This document shows, one piece after another, positions 40,828 through 51,983 of a stretch of 64,000 nt of DNA. The position numbers and the translations under genes were made by a program. Numbering within the stretch: the stretch's first letter is position 1; each line of letters begins with the position of its first letter. Origin of the DNA: Paralithodes platypus (lineage: Eukaryota; Arthropoda; Malacostraca; Decapoda; Lithodidae); assembly GCA_032716605.1 (NCBI GenBank), contig CM064501.1:28564061-28628060 (forward strand). The letters run 5' to 3'. A model generated the notes under the pieces. It saw only the letters and a program-made list of their open reading frames with translations, did not search any database and was not told the origin of the DNA.

Positions 40828-42682
40828 TGTTACGAACTGGCACTCGGGTACACAAGGGCTCTCAATCAGGACTCGAATACGGCTCGCTGCCACAACGGAA
40901 ACACACGATCCCAACCCCTGAGTACTGCCAGCCGAACAAAAAACACCAATACCCTCCAGAGTTCAATCTGCTATAACGGGGTATACAAGAACTCGGTACT
41001 AGTGTTCAACAACAGACTAATAAAGAGACAGGAATGATCTAGTCTGGTCAACAATCAAACAATGAAGTAAGAAACAACAACCCCAAAGAATAGTGTTGGC
41101 CGAAGCCGAAGTAATCCACCCTTGACTAAGAACTTAAGAAGTTCTCCACCCTCTACTTCGGATCGGCACTATTACGTTACGTTAATTAATATTCTTTAAG
41201 CATCGAGCAAGGAATCTTCTGAAAAAAGTTAGATGCTTCTCGGATGCTCGTAAGAAGTACGTATCGGATTTTGAACAGTAATTCAATAAGCAAAAACACT
41301 GGCAATTAAATACTATTAAAGGTTTAAATTGGCATAAGAATAATTAAAAGAATATGCAATAGTAAATGGCAAACATTAAAAAGAAGTACTCCGCAAATGC
41401 AACGGCAATAGCCTACTCGGATTGTGCTAGTGGGCCACTAATCACTAAAGTAGCCAAGGTTGCAACACATGAAATCAATAGTGCATAAACAATATCATAC
41501 ATAAGGAAAGCTTCAATACTATTCTGTATCTACTAATCGAGTAAAGTCTAGCTGGGGTACTGTGGGCAAAAGGTAGCAGTGACTGAGCAAAAACGGCTCG
41601 TAGCCTAGCGAAGTCCTCACAACTGTTTAAAGTATTACGTTAAAACTAACAAGTGCACTTTGAAAAATCCAGATCCCTTATATCTGGTTTTCGCCCGGCT
41701 CCTTGACAAAGTAAAAACAAACTGTTAATAAAATACAGGGTGGTTAGGCTCTTGCCCTCACGCACTGTAAATTATTAACTCAACACAGTCAGCCTCGAAG
41801 ACAACCTAGGCTTCACTGAACCGAAACGAGTATGCAGGTTTATCGCTTAACCACTGCATCAAACAACAACTCGTAACACAGAAAAGCCTTACCCCAGTCT
41901 AGCATTACCTAGACCAGCAGAAAACAGGAATAATAATAATAATACATAGGGAAATGCATATACAAGTGCAACAAACATAAATCAATCCTATTCTAAGTTA
42001 ACCCTTCCAAAATAGGCTATCTAATAGGCAAGTATCTCGTGAGAACTCAAGCGATAATACGTTGGCTGACTAGCTCTGCACCAACGGGACCATGGAAGTT
42101 AAACAGCAGGGAAAAGAGGAGATAAGAATGTAAGGTAGTAGAGAAAGTTCACATCAGTCAGAAGAATATATATAGTTAGCAAGGGAAATGAGAAGTCACT
42201 CTGCCTAATGAGTTCTCATGAAAAAATGGCTAGACTTCCCTTTTTATACCCGGCCCTCTAGTGAGCCCAACGTGAACTACTAAGGACCGCCCACTGACAA
42301 CCATTACGTAATTTCTCTCTCTCCTCTGGGATAGACAAAGGCTCCCCTAGCACTGAGGGGAGGGGGGAGGGGGGAGTGCTAGTGAGTTAGGCCCACCTCA
42401 CGCCTGGCGCACCCACTGACCCCCAACGGTGGCTGTTTCTCTTCCCATCATTACAAATAAGTTTTACACACAATACTTATAACTAATGATATAAAATAGA
42501 ACTCGTTGACTCAGATGAAAACAAAATACATATTCATAATACTAATAGTACAACGGCTCACATGAACTAAGTTAGGAAACTCTACATAGACTACAGCCAA
42601 AGTTCCTACCCTGACGATCCTAGCGAGAGCGGGGCATGACTAGGCGTTCTGTACAGCATGCTCACACTGGACATGCGTCACA
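40828..42682 (-). repeat. Gypsy A2 5' LTR
   Basis: 1855 bp, with minus-strand termini TGTGACGC and CGTAACA. Followed by target duplication ACCT at 42683-42686. It carries the element promoter. Confidence 0.92.
42238..42251 (-). promoter_or_regulatory. TATA box in the A2 5' LTR
   Basis: GGGTATAAAAAGGG on the minus strand, about 430 bases into the LTR. It is a strong match to a pol II TATA element and is conserved in the 3' LTR (34181-34194) and in A3 (56433-56446). Transcription would start some 25-30 bases downstream (near 42210). Confidence 0.65.
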
Positions 42683-43011
42683 ACCTGTAGACTTCTGGCC
42701 GTTGATGTTCTACTTGCATAAGCATAGTTTCATTATACTGTAGATCCAGGGACTCAGGAAATGCTGGCTGGTGATTGGCGGGCACGGTTTGAAACCAGGG
42801 CTGTGATTGGTTCCCCGAATTTCCCTTTTCTTGGGGTAACTGCGTTACATGCTTGGGTGATACCCTGTCCCATAGAGAATGAGAAACTCCTGAAGGAAGG
42901 GGGTGCTCGAGTATATGTTTTGTTTTTCGTCCCTGCTGTCCTTGCTTCTTCTTCTGGTTCACATGTAGACTAGCAATTCTGCAACTGTCCTTCACCAATC
43001 CTATCACTTCA
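42683..43011 (-). repeat. Element B probable 5' LTR, 5' end
   Basis: It resumes element B after A2 (ACCTGTAGACTTCTGG) and matches 19690-20021 closely. The match stops at 43011, where the minus strand reads TGAAGTGA. This is taken as the outer end of element B. Confidence 0.65.
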
Positions 43012-43079
43012 ATATCATCCACCATAGCTTCTATAAATTAATAGATACGAATAGGTAAAGTTATATCAGCCTTTCGTGG

Positions 43080-43665
43080 ATACCCTGTATAATAAAATGC
43101 TATTTTTTGTGGAGAAGGCATTTGATCTCAAGGGGATAGTAGCCGGTTTTTTGGTGTATTATTTCATGTTTCCTTGCTAGACCTCCATCAAGCTTAGAAA
43201 TACACCCCCTAGACATTTTTCGGTAGAAACATGTCCCGGCCGTTACTCTTAAAATAAAACAATATATACTTAAATGGCACAAAAAGGTCTTAACATTGAC
43301 AACAAAATGGGGCGAAAGGTATTAAAATCGCCAAACTATTGTGCCGAACGTCATAAAGCTGAAAACTAATAGGGCTAATACTAACTAATACTAGAAGGGG
43401 GACCCAAAAAACGGCCCCTGTAATGGCTTCAATGCACCCCATAATGTTTAAATTGTACACCAAGGATGATGTCATAAATAAATCATGAAGAATTTGACCA
43501 GGAATATATACAAATTCGAATATCACCCCCAGCCCCCCCCCCCTGTGGAACAATTACCATCCAACGATCAGAGCACGATTAATATGACTCTCCCCTCCTC
43601 TCGTTTAATGTGTTCGGTTTATATGCTACAGACTATCTAAATTAACCCTTTTATCCATCACATAA
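43080..43665 (-). repeat. Dispersed repeat D, long inverted copy
   Basis: On the minus strand it contains, in order, AGATAGTCTGT, a G run, and ACCTTTCGCCCCATTTTG with TTGTCAATGTTAAGACC. These match the D copies at 125-350 and 6540-6850. It separates element B from the broken copy B'. A single-copy AAAAGGGTTAATTTAGATAG at about 43627-43650 corresponds to the 21-bp minisatellite unit. Confidence 0.55.
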
Positions 43666-43868
43666 GCTAACCCAAGAAACGCACGTACACCTTTAACGTT
43701 AATAGGAGGGGTAATTTTTCTGATGGCTTCTAGTTTGCTGGGGTCGGGTGCTATCCCTTCGTTTGATACAATATGCCCAAGAAAGTTAACTTTGGTCTTA
43801 GCTAGAGTGCATTTGGAGGGCTTAAGTTTCAGACTAGCTTCTCTGATTCTCTGAAATACTTGCTTTAA
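43666..43868 (-). pseudogene. Element B' RT thumb fragment
   Basis: VFQRIREASLKLKPSKC, FLGHIVSNEGIAP and RAFLGLAY match the thumb of element B and stop at the junction with repeat D. Interrupted on the palm side by the nested MITE pair. Confidence 0.75.
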
Positions 43869-45068
43869 CACCTTAAGAGCGGGTGGTGGAATATATTTCA
43901 CTGTGCCGCCCAGCGTTTTTTTTTACCATAAATGGGGTTGTTTCCATGCTCTTTTTCATGCATAAACAAGACTCAGAGCGTAATACAAGTATGTATCCCT
44001 GATAGGGCGTAAATTGAGCTTTCCAATGACACCTGAATCATCCTTCTACGATCACTGGTTGTCTTGCAACGATCGTGCAACCGAAGGGCAAAAATGGTAA
44101 AATACGGTAATTTCTTTATATAATTACGTATGTAGTGAGGGACTGAGGGTGGATGTAAGTGGAGTAAATCTCAGTCGGTCCACGGCGGCCCTGGCGAGCG
44201 GTCATGAGGTAACCCAGGCTCCTCACATCGTTCGTCTCTCTCTCAGAGCCAATATTGCGCCAAAATTGCACACAGACTTAACCCGCTGAGTGCCAGACAA
44301 TTATTGACCCTATGCATCCACCAGTGCCAGAGTATTTTTTATTCTTATTTTTTTGGCTAAATCTATGAAGTTGGGTGAGAAAGGAAGGATAATGGTAAAA
44401 AAAACACTCCCCTTGTCCATTTTCGCCAGAAATCATGTCCCAGATGGTTCCGAATGTAGCTGAAATTTTCAGAGTAAATCATCGACTTTTAGGGAAGTAT
44501 AGGTAGGAGGGTGGTGGGAGGGTGGTTTGGGGGATGGTGGGGGGAAGGTAGAAGCGTAATTGACTGTGTTACAAATATGAAGCCAATTGGTGAGGTAGTT
44601 TCGCCACCACGGATTTTCCTTTTTTCCTTTTCTTCGTACGGAAACGCTGGAAGTGGGTGGTTGGAGGCGGTTGAGGGTGTGGTGGGGGGAAGGCAGAACG
44701 GTAAGGGACTTGTCACACAAATATGGAACCGATTGGTGCAGTCGTTTCACCACCACAGATTTTCCTTTTTTTTCCTTGTGAGGCTACCGATAGTTAGCGA
44801 GTGGGTGGGGGAAGGGGGTTGTGTTGGTGGTGGCAAGAAGCCAGAAGGGTAAGGTACATGTGGTAGAAATATGAAAGCCATAGGTGCAGTCGTTTCGCTG
44901 CTACAATTTTGTTTCGGCGAGTCCGTATATATACGGACCTGGCACTGGGCGTGACAAGACCCTAGTCCGCATATCTACGGACCTGGTATTCAGGGGGTTT
45001 AAGTCGGGCCCCGCCACATAGTCCAAATTTTTCGATACGGACTTAAGTCGGGCCCCGATAGACAAGGG
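43869..45068. mobile_element. Nested MITE pair in B'
   Basis: Same arrangement and site as 24376-25583. The outer TTAA pair is at 43865-43868 and 45069-45072. The inner element is 44282-44998, with TTAA at 44278-44281 and 44999-45002. The second of the two 16-bp palindromes has decayed here (CCGCATATCTACGG). Sharing both insertions with element B means B and B' derive from an ancestor that already carried them. Confidence 0.8.
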
Positions 45069-45072
45069 TTAA

Positions 45073-46100
45073 CCTCTGCAAATGTTCGGACCAGGTTTTT
45101 CCGAAAACAATAACATCATCTAGGTAAGCAAGACAGGTTTCCCAGGTTAGTCCTTGCAATACTGATTCCATCAACCTGGAGAATGTAGCTGGGCCATTGC
45201 ATAAACCAAAGAGTAGTACCGTAAACTCATACAAGCGTCCTTGGCTGGTGTTCAGGTAATACCGGTACCTGCCAATAACCAGCTTGCAAGTCCAGAGTGG
45301 TGAACCATTTAGCTCCAAGCAAAGAGTCCAGAGAGTCGTCAATTCTGGGGAGTGGTGTGGCGTCTTTGATGGTAACGTCATTAAGTTGTCGGTAGTCAAT
45401 ACAAACCGGTTGATCCGTCTTTTTTCCGGACCAGTACAACCGGAGATGACCAAGGGCTGATAGATGATTGGACTACTCCTGTGGCGAGCATATCTTGAAC
45501 TTGTTTCTCCTCTTCTTGTCGTTGGGTTGGGTTTTTTCTATGGATGGGCTGCTGGATTGGATGCCCTACCATGTGAATGGGGTGATGCAACATGTCTGTT
45601 TTCCCCATATCACGACTAGAAGTAGCGAAAATATCTTGATAGGAAATATGGAGGTTTCTGAGGTCAGTTTGTTGGTCAAGAGTGAGAGTGGAGGGAATGT
45701 CAGGAAGGGGGTTTTTATATGGAGGAGAAGAATCAGTGGGAACATAAAATTCTTCTGAATACATTTCTAGTTCGCCAATGGCCAGTCCTTTTGGCAAGGT
45801 GACTGGTTTGTCAGAGATGTTTGCAATTATTATGCAATTTAATTGATGTGGTAGCTGGCTAGGAGCGGTTAGGAATACCCCATTGAAAGGGCTTTGGAGG
45901 TGTGGGGTCAAAAGGAAATCTCCTTTTATGTTGGGGACTAATGGTACCCATTTTTCATGATGTGGAGGAACTGTGATAGTGGAGGAAATAATAGCTTGAG
46001 AGATAAAATGTGGTTGAATGGGAAGACTATCTTCAGTAATATGGGGTGCAGCAGTGATGGGGAAGGATGTAGGTAGAGGTGATGATTTGAGCTGCTTCAA
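45073..46100 (-). pseudogene. Element B' reverse transcriptase and spacer
   Basis: Spacer (HHEKWVPLVPNIKGDFLLTP) and RT N-terminus occupy 46100-45396 in one frame. A frameshift near 45405 follows, then VCIDYRQLNDVTIKDATPLP, LDLQAGYWQVPV, and after another shift FTVLLFGLCNGPATFSRL and the intact catalytic box AYLDDVIVFG. It preserves the box that element B lost by deletion. Still a pseudogene through frameshifts and the MITE. Confidence 0.8.
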
Positions 46101-46135
46101 GTTATTAAGAGAATGTTTTTTAGGTTGTTGTTTTT

Positions 46136-46460
46136 TTCAAGTTTGGAAGGTGGATCATAAGTTAATGTTCTGTGCCTGCAATTTATAGAGGTACTCAAAG
46201 AAATCAACAGATCGAGACCTAATTATCCATCGTATTTAGACTCACTGGGATTATAAATCACGAAATAATGGTTAACTCCGTGATTTGGGTGACGGGTGTT
46301 TACGTAGAGAGGAAGAGTTTGACCAAGATTGGGAATAACTTGATCATTGGCACTTATGAGAATAATGGATGAAGACTGCATTTGTCCGAATTTTTTTTTA
46401 TGTTTGCGAAATAATGGAAGGAACAAGCAAGATCGGGAGTCGAACTTTCACCCCATTCAG
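46136..46460 (-). pseudogene. Element B' protease remnant
   Basis: The 67-residue frame (46223-46426) repeats the element B protease remnant (NLGQTLPLYVNTRHPNHGVN, YNPSESKYDG) and then stops one codon after the DG of DGYLGLD. No catalytic DSG/DTG triad is visible upstream. Confidence 0.55.
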
Positions 46461-46679
46461 CGTGATTTTGTTGTACACCGGAAGCCCCTCATCCGATGTC
46501 CTGTCATGAGCCCCCGCCATGGTTACGACTATTTGTTTGGGGGGGCAGCTTAAAAATCCTCTGGATCTGGCTGGATTATTTCAGGCTGATACTGTTCTAT
46601 GGCCCCCTCTGCTTTGTAAAGGTACAAAAATAATACTTGCGTTAATATACAGACCTCCAGCTCAATCAGTGCAAACTGA

Positions 46680-47260
46680 CTGAGAAATTTACGAACAAAT
46701 TGCAGATGTAAGTAACCCACAAGATACCGTAATTTTTGGCGACTTTAATTTACCTGTGACCAAGTGGGGCGATACTCTTACTTCACACTCCGGACATGAC
46801 TTGTATACGAACTTGCAAGAGAGTTCGCTTTATCAATTTGTTCGAATGCCGACCTGTGGTAATAACGTTCTTGACATTGTACTTGCAACAAAAGAAGAAT
46901 TGATAGAGAATTTGAATGTTGGTGATGAATTCAGTAACAGCGACCATCGTACGATAACTTTCACTTTAAAGTTTACTAGTAACGAACCAAATAGTAGCAT
47001 CGAAAAAGTCCCTAATTTCAAGAAAGCAAACTTCCATAAACTTAGAGCTATGTTTAAAGAAACTGACTGGAGCTTTTTAATTAACAATAACGACATAAAT
47101 ACATCTTGGAAGTTATTCGAAACCACTTACCTAAAAGCAGTGCAAGACTGCATACCATCGAAAATACGGCGTCCAGGCCATAATAATAAGCCCAAATGGT
47201 GGAATAAAGATATTTCAAACTGCCTGCTTGCTAAAAAAAAATTGCTAATGATAGATTAAA
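46680..47260 (+). pseudogene. CR1/L2-like LINE endonuclease (C-terminal half)
   Basis: VIFGDFNLPVTKWGD (the GDFN metal/substrate motif, 46738-46749), NVLDIVLATKEELI and FSNSDHRTITFTL (catalytic SDH) identify an APE-type endonuclease, which nicks the target DNA. The linker to RT has NNKPKWWNKDIS. The frame breaks in an A run near 47235. The domain's N-terminal half is missing. Confidence 0.85.
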
Positions 47261-47284
47261 ATCCTCACAAAATGACGAAGAACG

Positions 47285-49125
47285 GTGAAATTTGTAGAGC
47301 TACGACGCAAAGCCAAAAAGTTAATTAAGCAAAGTAAAAAGACCTTAGAGTTACATATTGCGAATCAAAGTAAAACAAACCCGAAAGAATTCTATAGTTA
47401 TATCAGAAAGAAAAAAGTAGTTACTTCAACTGTTGGACCGTTAGTCGATGAAAAAGGAGAATACACCAAAGACGAAGTACAAATGAGTAATGCCCTCAAT
47501 ACCTTCTTTGCATCAGTTTTTACAACAGAAGACCTCAGTGATATCCCTACACCATCGCCGATTCAGATTGATAATTCAGATGTTCTAAGCAATATCACCG
47601 TTACAGAGAGAGAAGTATTGAATTGTTTAGATAATCTCAAGGTAAATAAAACGCCAGGACCTGATACAATCTCGCCTAGAGTTCTAAAGGAAGCTAAGAA
47701 TGAGCTCTCCAAACCACTGACATTACTATTCAATAAATCCTTGCAGTCTGGAACTATGCCTGATCAGTGGAAGCTAGCCAACGTAACACCGATATTCAAA
47801 AAAGGCAGCAAATCCCTACCCAGTAACTATCGTCCAATTAGCTTAACCTCAGTTGTATGTAAAATGCTAGAAACGGTCATACGAGACAGACTCGTAAATC
47901 ACTTAGAGGAAAATAACATACTTAAAGATACTCAACACGGCTTTCGTAAAAACGTTCCTGTTTAACAAACCTCTTAGACTTCTTCCACGATATCCTCAAC
48001 CTCTACGATGAGAGTAAAGCTGTAGATATTATATACCTTGATTTTCAAAAGGCCTTTGACAAAGTTCCCCACAAACGTTTACTGCTAAAACTAAAAGCGC
48101 ATGGAATACAAGACGGTGTGTTGAAATGGATAGAAAATTGGCTCAGCAACAGAAAGCAAAGGGTAGTCATAAACGGTAAGGCATCTAAATGGACCAATGT
48201 AAGTAGCGGGGTACCCCAGGGATCGGTACTAGGACCAATTCTCTTTCTAATTTACATCAACGACATAGATGAGGGTCTCACCTGCACAATCTCAAAATTT
48301 GCTGACGATACAAAAATTGCAAATAGCGTACTCTCAAAAGAACAAGTCGACGATATGCAACACAATCTAGATAAATTGTCATGTTGGGCCCAAATTTGGC
48401 AAATGAGTTTCAATGCGGATAAATGTAAAGTACTACATATCGGATACCTAAATGAGAAAGCAAACTATTCGATGAATGGCACTCAGCTTAAGAATGTAAA
48501 CAGAGAAACTGATCTGGGAGTAACAATATCGAGTAACCTAAAACCGAGTCAACAATGTTCAGAAGTTGTTAAGAAGGCAAACAAAATAATTGGCTTTATA
48601 GGCAGGTCATTTGAGCATAAATCCAAAGAAGTTATCCTAACCCTTTACAATTCCTTAGTCCGCCCTCTTCTGGAATACTGCGTTCAATCCTGGTGCCCTT
48701 ATTACCAAAAAGATATAAACAAGCTAGAACGAGTTCAACGTAGAGTTACCAAAATGATACCTAGCCTAAAGAACAAACCATACGAAGAGCGTCTTAGAGA
48801 ATTAAATCTATTTCCTTTAACCCAGCGCAGATTAAGAGGTGACTTAATTCAAGTGTTCAAAATCATCAAAGGCATCGACAATATGAACTGTAGTAAATAC
48901 TTCACTATCGACCAATCTAATTACACGCGGGGAAACGGTTGCAAAATTATTGGTAAATCTTTTAACTCGCACGAATCTAAGAATTTCTTCTTCAATCGAG
49001 TTGTCAACTTGTGGAATGGGCTTCCCCGAGACGTTATAGACTGCAGCACCGTTGATTCATTTAAATTCCGCCTAGACAAATATCTCGCATCAAACCCGCG
49101 ACTGACTGCGTTTGTAAATGAATAA
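47285..49125 (+). pseudogene. CR1/L2-like LINE reverse transcriptase
   Basis: Two frames separated by one base loss near 47950 (after GFRKN). Motifs in order: NKTPGPDTISPRVLKEA, ANVTPIFKKGSKSLPSNYRP, QHGFRK, DFQKAFDKVPHKRLL, SSGVPQGSVLGPILFLIYIN, catalytic FADDTKIA (48299), LGVTISSNLK. A C-terminal domain has LVRPLLEYCVQSWCPYY, LERVQRRVTKMI and RRLRGDLIQVFKIIKG, typical of the CR1/L2 group. Catalytic residues are intact; frameshifts near 47235, 47280 and 47950 inactivate it. Confidence 0.88.
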
Positions 49126-49356
49126 CTTTATCCTCCCCTCAGTTACTAACCCATATGTCCCCTACTAACTTCCTAGTCCTGCCACGTTAGTGGCAGGGCA
49201 GTAGTTCCCTTTCCAATGTTCCCTTACCCACTCTAAACCACTGTTTGGTCACTTGATCCTCAGTGTTTTGGAGGACAAGCAACCTAGAAGGGTCACTAGA
49301 CCTGTTGTTGCTTGATTTTCTTTGTACTCCTTTGTACTCCTTTGTACTCCTTTGTA

Positions 49357-50324
49357 CTCCTTCTTCTATTCCTGCCGTCCCGTCTTCAGTGATAGTAGCA
49401 ATCTGACGCGGCTTTATCCAGGAAATCTGTGCCCACCAACTTGGGGTCCTTGTCCTCTTCCTCGTCAATTCATTGAAGGATCTTTTTAACACCTTACGAG
49501 CGGCCTATGCGGTTTATTTATGTGTACCGCACAGCGGGGTGTTTTTAGCCAAAATAGGGCTGTTTACGTGATCATTTTCATGCCTAAATAAGACCCAGAA
49601 CGTAAAACAAGTACCTATCCCTGAAAGGGCATAAACAGAGCTTTCGAATGACACCATAACGATCCTTGTATGATGGATAGTTTTCTTGCAATAACCGTGC
49701 AACGCGAGTGCAAAAAGCAGGTAATTCGGTACTTTCAGTACATAATTGAGTATGTAGCGAGTGAGAGAGGGAGGAGGGAGCTGAGATTTGTGTCAGTAGG
49801 TTCGCCGCGGTGGTCTGGAGCAGTCATACGCTCGCTAGTCTCCTGCCACCACTTGTCTCTCTCTCTCAGCCACATTACGTGCTGAAATTGCCACTCGAGT
49901 TATGTCGAGCGCCGCCACATAGTCCAGCTTTATTTAACTCGACTTATGTTGCTCGCCGCTAAATAAGGGTTAAAGACCAAAGCATGCATGGGCCGGAGCA
50001 TGGTTTCCAATCTACTGGACGAATCCAGGCCCACTCTTCTGCTTTGTCTGCTACCCGAGGAGCTACTGGACTACTGGTGGGAGCTGTATTTGCAGTAGGG
50101 TGAGTGGTGACTTTGCTGATCACTGCAATTTTCGCTTGTTCCCTGGATTTTCTTAAAGCCATGATTCTTCTGATCACAGGCAGATCCGCGTCATATGTCG
50201 TTGGCTTAACTATCGAGAAGTGGTCGGCCACTGGGTCAGGTAGAATCCTTACCAACGTCTTGAATATTATTTTCTTCCTTTGTGCCGTGGTTTCTTCTGG
50301 GAACGCAGTTAACGCTATCTGTTG
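49357..50324 (-). pseudogene. Element B' gag fragment
   Basis: Two pieces of element B gag (49357-49499 and 49970-50324) flank a MITE. They retain LTRKRTRTPSWWAQISWIKP, ADKAEEWAWIRPVDWKPC and LVRILPDPVADHFSIVKP. Gag stops at QQIALTAF, where the plus-strand LTR begins at 50325. Confidence 0.8.
49500..49969. mobile_element. piggyBac-like MITE, 470 bp, in B' gag
   Basis: TTAA at 49496-49499 and 49970-49973. Ends are CACCTTACGAGCGG and, inverted, CCCTTATTTAGCGGCG. The empty site is preserved in element B (27232-27245, CTTTTTAAAGACC), which proves both the insertion and the TTAA duplication. Confidence 0.9.
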
Positions 50325-51883
50325 TGTGACGCACGTCACTTCCCCAGTGACCACGAGGGTAGCGGTTCGCTCCCAATCCTCTTCTCCCCTCTCCCCAGGC
50401 AGTGTTATGGGCTGTAGGTAATTGATTAAGTTCTAGTTTCTTCCTAGTGCATCATAGTGTCACAGGTAGTCCAGAAATACTCTTTATTTTCACCTGTGAC
50501 AATGCATTGTATTTTATTCCAGCTGTCATAGATTTAATGTATTAGATGACTCGTGGAAGTTGGAGAGTGTGAGTGAGTGAGAGAGAGAAATCAGAGCTTG
50601 GTGGTATCGGCGGATTGATATCGTGCAACTTGATTAGCTACGTCATCTCTCGGGCGCCTGATTCGTCGCCGGGTTCCTCCCTCCTGCCCCGGCACCGCTT
50701 TCCCGCCGCGTCGGGAGTGGGTGCGCCTACACGCACGCACTCCCTTGTGACCTCCACGGACAGAGCTCCTCTTAGTGCTGTACCGCTAACATCCCCTTGC
50801 AATCTATCAGCCCACCTCACCCCCCTATTGCGAACTTTCTCTACCACTGCTTACCTTCTTCTCTCTGTAGGCTATATCCTACTATTAATTAACTGCCCTT
50901 CCCCTTGACGTTGATTTCATATATCCGTCACTGTATTATACAGCGAGCTCTCAGAGATATTATATGTACGTAGTTAGGCATTTTGGATCAGAGAGTTATC
51001 CATTTTGGCTTGGAGAGGTTTGACATTATCATTGTGTTGCCCCAACCTTATTTTCTTGGGTGTCTGCCAGGTTAGTCGATGCTAGACTGGGGAGAGGCTA
51101 TCAGGTTGCAGTTTCCTATGAGCATAGACTTCGTTGAGCCTATGCAACTGTACCGGATACCTGCGGAGGCCTAGGTCATTTTCTTGTCTGTGTACCTTAG
51201 AGCCTAGCACTGTGTTGGCGTGAGGGCGTTTGCCTTGTCCACCCAGCACTGTGCTAGCTCATTAGCTTTTGGCTTAGGAGGGTCGCCAGGAGAGAACCAG
51301 GTACACGAGACCTGGATCTCTCAAGAGAGCACCCTGTCATTTAATGTAACTAGGCGCACAGACTTGAGAACGACACTAGGCTACCGAGCAGGTGGCTCGG
51401 CCCAGGTAGCCTAGCCTACGACTCCCCTGCTAGACTTCGTCCACCTGGCAGACCCCCGATTAGGGTTTATAATCTCATTGTGTATATGTGTGCAGCATTA
51501 TTGTTCCTTATGTTTATAGTAAATCGTGATTGTTGTTGAGAGACCCAACCAGAGCAGGCTTGTGCTTGGTGGGAGAAAGCACATCTTTTTGTGGTTAGAG
51601 TTTAGACTGCCGACTGTTTTATAATTACACCTGTGCCAGATAACACCGTATGTCCCTACACTATATATGTTCCCACAGTAATAATACACAGTTCAGAATC
51701 CGAGACGTACTTCTTAGTTGCATCTGACTTCTGCAGAAGATTCCTGCATGATGCTTTAGGACTTTCTTTGTTTCACTTTCTTTCAGACAGGAGTGACAGT
51801 TTACTGAGTATTTAACGTAACGTTAATTATCCTTCTTCTAGTTTGCTATTAAATCGTTGCTGCAATTTAATTACGCTATCTAT
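50325..51883 (+). repeat. Plus-strand LTR of a third A-related Gypsy subfamily
   Basis: It begins TGTGACGCACGTCAC, the terminus of family A LTRs. Collinear similarity to the A1 and A2 LTRs follows: AGGGTCGCCAGGAGAG against AGGGATCGCCAGGATAG, CTCAAGAGAGCAC, CAGAAGATTCCTGCATGATG against CAGAAGATTCCTTGCTCGATG, and TTAACGTAACGTTAATTA. It runs into the second gap before its expected end, so it is unknown whether an internal region follows. Short frames inside are not genes. Confidence 0.7.
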
Positions 51884-51983
51884 NNNNNNNNNNNNNNNNN
51901 NNNNNNNNNNNNNNNNNNNNNNNNNNNNNNNNNNNNNNNNNNNNNNNNNNNNNNNNNNNNNNNNNNNNNNNNNNNNNNNNNNN
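51884..51983. other. Assembly gap (100 N)
   Basis: Exactly 100 N between the LTR and the duplicated LINE. Confidence 0.99.

Larger units (their letters stand above)
32769..42682 (-). mobile_element. Gypsy element A2, full length, PR-IN-RT order
   Basis: A complete 9.9-kb LTR retrotransposon with 1.86-kb LTRs (32769-34625 and 40828-42682), termini TGTGACGC and CGTAACA, a primer-binding site, a polypurine tract and 4-bp target duplications ACCT (32765-32768 and 42683-42686). The uninterrupted target survives at 19687-19700 (TTTATACCTGTAGACTTC). Coding order on the minus strand is gag, CCHC, protease, integrase, a 480-bp TTAA element, then RT and RNase H. Integrase before RT is the reverse of ordinary Gypsy and matches the Gmr1 group. 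It is inserted in the LTR of element B. Confidence 0.92.
19302..43011 (-). mobile_element. Gypsy element B with nested insertions
   Basis: A minus-strand Gypsy of conventional order (gag, protease, reverse transcriptase, RNase H, integrase). Removing the insertions gives a coherent element: probable 5' LTR (43011 down to about 27970), gag, protease, RT/RH, integrase, C-terminal tail and the start of the 3' LTR (20021-19302). Later insertions are LINE-X, a nested pair of TTAA elements, an RTE-like LINE, Gypsy A2, and Gypsy A1 at the 3' end. The LTR call rests on 19302-20021 matching 32372-32768 joined to 42687-43011 in the same orientation. No clear primer-binding site or polypurine tract was found. 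Confidence 0.7.
46615..49356 (+). mobile_element. CR1/L2-like LINE inserted in B' gag
   Basis: A plus-strand non-LTR element bounded by element B gag sequence on both sides (element B is uninterrupted here, near 27100-27115). Its 5' end is truncated in the endonuclease domain. Its 3' end is a tail of four TTTGTACTCC units (49321-49360). No clear target duplication is seen. Confidence 0.85.
43666..50324 (-). mobile_element. Gypsy element B', truncated second copy
   Basis: It matches element B from the RT thumb (24172) to the middle of gag (about 27590), including the nested TTAA pair at the same position. It lacks RNase H, integrase and both LTRs. Its own later insertions are a CR1/L2-like LINE (46615-49356) and a TTAA element (49500-49969), both in gag. 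At 50325 it is cut by a plus-strand LTR. Confidence 0.8.

Noticed and set aside
50573..50908. Two overlapping antisense frames with mixed composition
   Set aside because: They lie inside an LTR aligned to other family LTRs, and show no domain or conservation as protein.
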